Part shown: in pieces, positions 18,009 to 24,054 of the stretch
How positions within the stretch are numbered: the first letter of the stretch is position 1
How the letters are laid out: every line of letters begins with the position of its first letter
Source: Chrysochromulina tobinii
Taxonomy: Eukaryota; Haptophyta; Prymnesiales; Chrysochromulinaceae
NCBI GenBank assembly: GCA_001275005.1
Contig: JWZX01001755.1
Span: 1-24,054 of the forward strand
Length of the DNA stretch: 24,054 bases
Direction of reading: 5' to 3'
Translations under genes and position numbers: made by a program
Notes under the pieces: generated by a model
Told to the model about the DNA's origin: nothing
Databases searched by the model: none
Seen by the model: the letters and a program-made list of their open reading frames with translations, nothing else

Positions 18009-21000
18009 ATGCGACTTGCCATGGCGCAAGGGTGCACGCCGTTTGTGCGTCGACGCTCTTTGGTACTTTCGATGGCGTTCATGGCATCAACTGCAGGCCT
18101 TCCTCTGGCGAAGGACTCTCCGGACCTTGCGCTTCACGTGGACGGTGTCGTTCCTGCGCTGCACGTGGACGGCGTCGTTCCTCGTGTTGTGCCTGAGAAC
18201 GTGACGGTCACAGTCACAGGCGATGACGGGGTCGCTGCGATGGTCCCCCAAAATGAGATGACCAATCTCCGCGTGATGCCGAGCAATCACATGGTGTATC
18301 CCTGGGACAAGGACGTGGTCACGACGGAGCAAGGATGGCCGTGCAAGACTGACTACGAGAACGACACGCCGACCAAGGAGTGCGAGGGCTGGTGCGGCAA
18401 GCCGATGAATGAATACAACGGCTGCGACATGTGCCGATGCGCAGCATGCCCGCCCGAGACGTGCCCGCCCAACCATTTCTACAACGTGACGGACGTCTTA
18501 GTCGATGTCGTCGATCAGCAAATCCGGCAGGAGATGGGCGCACGGAAGGCCGAGGCGAAGGCCAAGGCGGCCTTGGTCGCCCTCGAGAAGGAAAAGCCCC
18601 AGGCTGCCCCGGGTTCACTCTCGTTCACCTCGGTCGGCGGCGTCGAGGGATCGCGCGATGGCCTGCGGTTCGTCGATGCACCGCTGCTCGTTCACCCCCC
18701 ACATACTGTCTCGGCGCTCGTCTCTGCGATCATGGCGACGTTCTTCAGGTAAGGACGCGCGATGGCCTCATCGGACGGCCCTCCGGGTCACTCTCCCCTG
18801 ATGACATCTCTCAACGTCCCTCTCTGCCTCGTATCCGCCTCGGATGACATCTCCCACTGCCTCTCCCCTCGGCGTCTCTGAATGCCTCTCCCCTGATGAC
18901 ACATCTCTCATCATCCCTCACTGCCTCAGAATGCCTCTCCCCTCGGCGTCTCTAACTGCCTCTCCTCTCGCCCTCCCCTCTTTGCGTGCGCCGCAGCATC
19001 CTGTTTGTGATCGTGACGCTCTGGTGTGCATACGGCGGCTGCCCCCTGCTGCGGCAGCGGGAGGCAAGCGACATGAAGAAGGTCCCCAGTAGCGAGCCAG
19101 CCAGCCCCAGCAGTGCGATCAAGAGGAGTAGTTCGGCTCCGCTCCTCGGGGGCAACCCCAATAAGGCAACTCCTGATGAGGAAGCCGCGCAGGCCGACAA
19201 GGCGGCAGTGGGCGTCGAGAGCGCACCCACGCCGGCCAAGAGCTGGTATGAATGGTTCACGGGCTCCGTTCCAGCGCCATCAAGCCCAGCGCCTGTGATC
19301 GGTGTGCCTGTGGCCGATGCCCAAGCGCCCGTCACTGCGCCCAGCGGCGGCGACGAGCCGCGCTTCAAGCTCAACGAGCGCGTCGAGTGCCGCGACGACG
19401 GCAAGAAGTGGTGGGCCGGCACCGTCGTGTCCGTCGACCCGCTCCTGGTGCAGCCCACTGGAGCCGCGTGGACCAAGGGGTTCACGTGGGACGAGGTGCG
19501 AATTCCCATCCAGGGAGGAGCTCCGACGTCGCCGTCGTTGACGTCATCGACGGCAGCCAAGGACGCGCCGGCGGTGGCCGAGAAGGTGGCGGCGGAGCCT
19601 GCGAAGGCAGCTGCGGCGGCGGCTAAGAAGGCTGCGGCGGCCGGCGAGGCGGCGGCCGGCAAGGCAGCGGCGGCCGGGGAGGTGGCGTCGGCTGAGGGGA
19701 AGAATGTCGTCCAAAGTCTCTTCGGTGGCATCGGTGCGATCTTCGGCGGCGGGGCCGACAAGCCGCGCTTCAAGCTCAACGAGCGCGTCGAGTGCCGCGA
19801 CGACGGCAAGAAGTGGTGGGCCGGCAAGGTCATCTCCGTCGAGCCGCTCCTGGTGCAGCCCGACGGCGACGCGTGGACCAAGGGGTTCACGTGGGACGAG
19901 GTACGCCCCCCCAAACCGGCTGCCGAGGGCGGCGTTCCGACCGACACGAAGCCCAAGGCGGCCGAGACGGCAACGAGCGCGGAGAAGATGGGTCCCGAGG
20001 GTCCAAGCGTTGTGCAGCAGGGCGTTCAAGCCGTCGGGCAAGGTCTGCAGACCGTAGGCCAAAATGTAGGCCAGGGTGCTCAGCAGGGCGTTCAAGCTGT
20101 CGGGCAGGGCCTGGAGGCGGTCGGTGGTGCCTTGGCCGCCATCTTCCGCGGCGGCGACAAGGCGCTATCCCCAGTGGAGGCGGCGGCGGCTGAGAAGGCG
20201 GCGGTCGAGAAGGCGGCGGCGGCGGCGGCTGAGGCTGAGGCGTTCAAGGCGCGGGTCGCTGAGCTCCAGCGGAAGCAGGCGGCAGGCAAGCTGAGCGCCG
20301 CTGAGAAGGCGGAGCTTGCCGGTAGCGAGACGAAGTTGACCTCGCTCTTGGCAGCGGCCGAGAAGGCGGCGGCCGAGGCCGCCGCGGCGGCCGAGAAGGT
20401 GGCGTCGGCCGAAAAAGCGGTGGCCGACAAGGCGGCGGCCGAGGCGAAGGCGGCGGCTGAGAAGGCGGCGGCCGAGGCGAAGGCAGCGGCCGGCAAGGCG
20501 GCGGCGGCCGAGAAGGCGGCGGCCGAGAAGGCGGCGGCCGAGAAGGTGGCGGCCGAGAAAGCGGCGGCCGAGGCGAAGGCGGCGGCTGAGAAGGCGGCCG
20601 CGACCGAGAAGGCGGCGGCCGAGAAGGCCGCGGCCGAGAAGGCGGCGGCGGTCAAGAAGGCAGCCGACGAAGATGATGAAGACGTTGACTTTGATCTCTT
20701 TGACAAGAAGGCGGCCGAGAGGGTGGCGGCCGAGAAGGCGGCGGCCGAGGCGAAGGCGACGGCGGAGAAGGCGGCCGCAGCCGAGAAGGCGGCGGCGGCC
20801 GAGAAGGCGGTGGCCGAGGCGAAGGCTGCGGCCGACAAGGCGGCGGCCGAGGCGAACGTGGCGGCCGAGAAGGCGAAGGCGGCGGCCGAAAAGGCGGCGT
20901 CGGCCGAGAAGGCTGCGGCCGAGAAGGCGGCGGCCGAGAAGGCAGCGGCCGAAAAGGCGGCGGCCGTGAAGGCGGCGGCCGAGAAGGCGGCGGCCGAGGC

Positions 21001-21821
21001 GAAGGCGGCGGCCGAGAAGGCGGCGAAGGACAAGGCGGCGGCTGAGAAACGAAAGCTCTCGTTCCAGAGGGCGGCGGCGTCAGCGTCCGAGAAGGCGGCG
21101 ACGATCGAGACGGCGTTCCAATGGGCGCTGCGCATGCTCAAGAATCACGACGAGCGCAAGGAGTGAGCTCGCCGTTGAGATTGCCGCCGATGAGGATCCT
21201 TGATTGCCTCGGATGATGATCGTTGATTGCCGCCGATGATTCTCAATGGACGTGGCTGATTCTCGATGGACGTGGCTGATTCTCGATGGACGTCGCTGAA
21301 TCTCTTGCTTGTCGCCACGCATTGCTTGCTCGAGTGCCGCCCTCGTCCTCCCTCATTAGGCTGAGTGCCTCCCTCATTAGGCTGAGTGCCTCCCTCATTA
21401 GGCTGAGTGCCTCCCTCATTAGGCTGAGTGCCTCCCGCATTAGGCTGAGTGCCTCCCTCATTAGGCTCAGTGTCTCCCTCGTCCTCCCCTTTTCAGGTAC
21501 GCGCGAAAGGCCTTTACCGAGGTCGACGTGGACGGCTCAGGGGCCATCGACCACACGGAGAGCGTGCTGCTCGTTCAGAGCATTGCCGAGAAGATGGGCC
21601 TGCCGCTGCCCACCACCGAAAAGATCCTGCAGCTCGTCAAAAAGATGGACACATCTGGCGACGGAGATCTGCAACTGGGCGAGTTCCTCTCGTTCTTCAA
21701 GGCGGTGCTCCTCTCGGCGGTGCGCCGCATCTGCGTGATCAAGATCCAGAGCTTGGTGCGCCAAAATCTCGCCAAGGCCTTCGTCGCTCGGATCAAGAAG
21801 CGGGTCGTGGACCAGGACTGA
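18009..21821 (+). CDS. Single-pass membrane protein with Cys-rich ectodomain, Tudor/SH3-like repeats, Ala-Lys helix, EF-hands and IQ motif
   Basis: Exons 18009-18748, 18997-21162 and 21497-21821 join to 1,076 residues. A signal peptide is visible (RRRSLVLSMAFMASTAG). Then come ALHVDGVVP twice, possible N-glycosylation sites (NVT) and a Cys-rich stretch near 118-158 (ECEGWCGKPMNEYNGCDMCR). One membrane segment lies at about 236-260, completed only after splicing (MATFFSILFVIVTLWC). The cytosolic side has two near-identical 48-residue repeats at about 368-415 and 503-550 (RFKLNERVECRDDGKKWWAG) that look like small Tudor/SH3-type barrels. A long AAEKAAAEKAA helix follows (about 641-945). Two canonical EF-hand loops (979-990 DVDGSGAIDHTE; 1020-1031 DTSGDGDLQLGE) and an IQ-type motif (about 1050-1067, IKIQSLVRQNLAKAFVAR) end the protein. 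It could tether a membrane to internal structures under calcium control; that is inference. Confidence 0.82.
18749..18996 (+). other. Intron, 248 bp, pyrimidine-rich, in the membrane-protein gene
   Basis: Consensus donor AG/GTAAGG and acceptor GTGCGCCGCAG, phase 2 (AG/C gives Ser). The body has loose repeats of TGCCTCTCCCCTCGGCGTCT. It interrupts the codons of the transmembrane helix. No flanking duplication. Confidence 0.82.
19358..19905 (+). repeat. Duplicated 143-bp coding module (two copies, offset 405 bp)
   Basis: Segments 19358-19500 and 19763-19905 are nearly identical in DNA and encode the two RFKLNERVECRDDGKKWWAG modules. Their close similarity points to a recent duplication. Confidence 0.85.
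20178..21060 (+). repeat. Ala/Lys/Glu-rich coding repeat (GCGGCGGCCGAGAAG-type)
   Basis: Irregular 12-18 bp units built from GCGGCGGCCGAGAAG encode AAAEK-type helix for about 300 residues. One acidic interruption (DEDDEDVDFDLFD, near 20665-20705) breaks the pattern. The antisense strand is open over the same region, which is a composition artefact. Confidence 0.85.
21163..21496 (+). other. Intron, 334 bp, in the membrane-protein gene
   Basis: Donor GA/GTGAGC and acceptor CCCTTTTCAG, phase 2, joining the Ala-Lys helix to the EF-hand exon (ERKE/YARKAF). It contains three copies of a 20-bp GATTCTCGATGGACGTGGCT unit (about 21238-21298) and then six to seven 21-bp units. Confidence 0.85.
21348..21480 (+). 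repeat. 21-bp tandem repeat of acceptor-like sequence, 6-7 copies
   Basis: The unit is CTGAGTGCCTCCCTCATTAG plus G. Each copy contains a pyrimidine-rich CCTCCCTCATTAG, similar to the CCTCCCTCATCAG 3' ends of the introner-like introns. The array sits directly upstream of the real acceptor at 21496. Confidence 0.88.
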
Positions 21822-22924
21822 AGCAGACTGCGTGTGCATGCCGCGGAACGGATCGTGCCCGAGAACTTTCCGAGAACGTTCCGAGAACGTACGGACCGGG
21901 CTGTGAGCTCTTGTGCGCAGAGTGCACAAAATGTGAAGCATGATCCTTGGAGGTGTATTGAGGGTTCGGCGCGTATGTGACGTCGGTGCTACTCACATGT
22001 AACGGTTGGGTTGGTGTGCGAGTCGGAGGACAGGCAGAGATGATCCGGTGTGTGTGTATGCGGCGGTTTTCTGGAAAGAGCAAGCGGTGTCCGGTGAGAT
22101 GGCCGTATGTTACTCCCAACATCTCACTCCCAACTCTCTTTTTTAGACGAGGAACGCACCGCATGGAGGAACGGCACTGGTGCCACTGCTCTGCACAGTC
22201 AAAGTCTTCTCTACTGTGTGCATCTCACACTTGTTGTTAGGGATGTTAAGTAATAATCAGCCCCGAGAGCTGGCCTTGTGAGGCCGAGCTCTGAGTCCCT
22301 GTGAGTGTGAGGCGCCGAGAGACGGCCGTAGGACGGAGGTTAAGGTGGTCGGGCGGTGTCGTCGGCGGTCACTGGTTTGAATCCACTGCTCTGACGACCG
22401 GTATGTCAGTTCTTAGGTGTCCGTGTAGGGTCCCCACGCCAAGAGGGTCGTCCATCCGTATGCTTGTGAATGTGAATATTAATATGTGAAGTTAAACAAT
22501 CTGCAAGCGCGTCCCCGGGGGCGCGTGTTTACATGACTACTGGCAACATTCTGGCAACAGGCCAGCAACGGAGCAAGCGGGGCGTCCCGCTAAGGAGTTG
22601 CGAAATACCGAAAAATGCGTGTGTCTGTGTGATTTCTAACACTCTGACGCGTCAAATTTACGAATGGGATCCTACTTAATGTAGTACACTTCGGAAGACC
22701 CTGTGTTTGTTCCGGCTCCCGGCACCACCAACGTGTCTGTTAACCGATCGGTCGGTCCGGGTCGGTCGTTATCCGACCCGTACTTTTCTATGGCTCGCGG
22801 AGCGCTGCAGTCTGCAGACCACCTTGTGGGAAAGGCGGCGGGAACCCCTTGTGCACCCGCCGCCAAGTAGCTCTCTAAGTGAGCCCTATAAGTAAGCCCG
22901 AAGAAGCTGGCGCCTAAGTGAGCC
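21822..22924. other. Intergenic region between convergent genes
   Basis: About 1.1 kb holding the 3' ends of the membrane-protein gene and of the glycosyltransferase gene. I see a GAA/TTC cluster (21863-21887), a strong hairpin at 22267-22291 (GAGCTGGCC, loop TTGTGA, GGCCGAGCTC), and several GGGCTCACTTAG-type repeats on the minus strand (22870-22940) just after the glycosyltransferase stop. No ORF or RNA gene is convincing. Confidence 0.5.
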
Positions 22925-24054
22925 CTAAGTGAGCCCGGCCTCCAAGTAGCTGGCGCCGACACGGTGCACGGTCTCGTTAAACTGAAGGAAGCCCCTTCGC
23001 GTCACCCAGGTATAGTGCGCAATGAAGTCACCAGGCTGCACCTCACGCACCTTGACGAGAGACTGCATCGCGCGCCGGGGGCGCACGATGCATACTCGCG
23101 CGCCTGCGGCCGCACTGGCAGCGTCTGCGGAGTCATTGCGGGACCACAGCCAGCGCAGCCCGTCTTGCTCCCAGTAGCGGCGAAACCTGAACTCAGGCTG
23201 GGTGGACATCATCATGAGACGCTCGAGGATGATCTCCGCCGCGCGATCGTTACGCACAAGGAAGATGCCCATGTTGAAGGGCTGGCCTCCGACGTCTTCC
23301 GCCACCATCAAGCTGCAGTGTGGGCCAGGGGCCGGTGTGAGCAATCGACTTTGGATCGAAACGCCCAAATCCAGAAAGATGGCGTCCGCATCGATCCACA
23401 GCACATACCTCAGCAAGGGAAAGCCCAGCATGCATGCGCGCACCAAGTGTATTTTGGCCCAAGAGGCTGGCGTGACTCGGGAGATGTTGCCCGGGTCCAG
23501 TTGCGCAGCCGCCGAGCACACGTCTACAGAGAGGAACGTGTAGCCTCGAGCCTGCGCATACGCTTGGTGATTCGCTTGGCTTTGGGTGAACACATCCGCC
23601 TTCAGGGCTGCCAAGCATTCAGCATCCAGGCTCGCGCCCTGAGCACATTGTCGAGAGGGGATCTTTGGCAGGGTGGGCAGCATGAAGAAAGAAGCGATGC
23701 CAATCTCGTGGTCGGAGGGCCGCTGCATGCCAATCTCGTGGTCGGAGGGCCGCTGCATGCCAATCTCGTGGTCGGAGGGCCGCCGCCCTTCGCGAGCGTG
23801 GCTGGGCCTCGGCTTCGTGGTCGTCATCGATATGGGTCTGGACGCGCTGGTCGTCTCATTCTCGCTCAGCCCGCGGAGGGAGAGGGGCGCTGGCCCACCA
23901 CCCGACGCGGCCGGTGTGCTCTTCGTGGCCTCTGACGCGTCCAGCTGCCCGTCTAACATCGCCGCTATCGAGCCCTCGGTCAGCAAGACTGCTCGGGCAC
24001 TTCGGTCGCCACAGCCATACCAGACCCGCACGCCTCCTGGGAGCCTCTCTAGGA
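22925..24054 (-). CDS. GT34-like glycosyltransferase (5' end open at window edge)
   Basis: The catalytic half is clear. NHQAYAQARGYTF opens the domain; WAKIHLVRACM, YVLWIDADAIF (the DxD sugar-nucleotide/metal site), FNMGIFLVRND, a WEQDGLRWL motif and GDFIAHYTW follow in the order expected for the galactosyl/mannosyltransferase family of GMA12/MNN10 type. Such enzymes act in the Golgi lumen on glycoproteins or polysaccharides. The upstream part (roughly 23650-24054) is low-complexity, contains a 30-bp repeat translated as RPSDHEIGMQ three times, and is open to the edge, so the true start, any membrane anchor and possible introns are unresolved. A pyrimidine-rich stretch (minus strand, about 23690-23650) before the conserved part could precede a 3' splice site. 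The donor sugar cannot be stated. Confidence 0.75.
   Translation of the reverse strand, partial: LERLPGGVRVWYGCGDRSARAVLLTEGSIAAMLDGQLDASEATKSTPAASGGGPAPLSLRGLSENETTSASRPISMTTTKPRPSHAREGRRPSDHEIGMQRPSDHEIGMQRPSDHEIGIASFFMLPTLPKIPSRQCAQGASLDAECLAALKADVFTQSQANHQAYAQARGYTFLSVDVCSAAAQLDPGNISRVTPASWAKIHLVRACMLGFPLLRYVLWIDADAIFLDLGVSIQSRLLTPAPGPHCSLMVAEDVGGQPFNMGIFLVRNDRAAEIILERLMMMSTQPEFRFRRYWEQDGLRWLWSRNDSADAASAAAGARVCIVRPRRAMQSLVKVREVQPGDFIAHYTWVTRRGFLQFNETVHRVGASYLEAGLT
23697..23783 (-). repeat. 30-bp tandem repeat x3
   Basis: The plus-strand unit ATGCCAATCTCGTGGTCGGA plus GGGCCGCTGC occurs twice fully, then once over about 27 bases. It is in frame in the glycosyltransferase ORF (RPSDHEIGMQ), but it may be intronic because it precedes the conserved domain. 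Confidence 0.88.

Noticed and set aside
22340-22410. tRNA-like segment with GGTTTGAATCC (T-loop resemblance)
   Set aside because: The T-stem has a mismatch, position 56 is T rather than C, and no 5' acceptor strand pairs with the following seven bases.

Overview
This is a GC-rich window of nuclear DNA from a eukaryote. The evidence is a complete translation-initiation factor eIF3d, short GT-AG introns, very large coiled-coil proteins, an E2-variant (UBC-fold) protein, a secretory/membrane protein with EF-hands and an IQ motif, and a GT34-like glycosyltransferase. High GC content, abundant coding minisatellites and minisatellite-filled introns suggest a unicellular alga; a haptophyte or similar lineage is my best guess. 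That is inference from style, because no gene here is diagnostic.

Layout, left to right: (1) 1-99, minus strand: first codons of an unknown gene leaving the window. (2) 672-2385, minus: eIF3d, with an apparent +1 frame break in its Gly/Arg-rich linker. (3) 2615-8242, plus: a giant Ala/Glu/Arg-rich coiled-coil protein of two exons, divergent from eIF3d across about 230 bp. (4) 8243-9905: mostly non-coding, with one doubtful ORF. (5) 9906-10325, minus: a small single-pass membrane protein. (6) 10790-13053, plus: a golgin-like coiled-coil protein of three exons. (7) 13223-15899, plus: a five-exon sugar-1,4-lactone oxidase-type FAD enzyme, which may be spliced to the preceding coiled-coil gene. 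(8) 16335-17381, plus: a UBC-fold protein lacking the usual E2 active-site motif. (9) 18009-21821, plus: a three-exon membrane protein with signal peptide, Cys-rich ectodomain, transmembrane segment, two Tudor/SH3-like repeats, a long Ala-Lys-Glu helix, two EF-hands and an IQ motif. (10) 22925-24054, minus: a GT34-like glycosyltransferase, open at the window edge.

The most interesting structure is a family of short introns in items 3, 6 and 7. The intron body is a degenerate TGATGACCTC repeat that begins CTGATGA-like and ends TCATCAG, which is an inverted repeat. The intron's 5' end is a copy of the first 6-31 bases of the downstream exon. The 5' splice site therefore comes from duplicated target sequence and the 3' splice site from the element. 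This is the signature expected of introner-like intron gain, and different copies appear to be at different stages of decay.

A second recurring signal is a (CTTGA)n tract in the sense orientation upstream of four gene starts, a candidate promoter element. The genes do not form an obvious pathway; their arrangement looks like an ordinary compact eukaryotic chromosome segment that is very active in tandem duplication.
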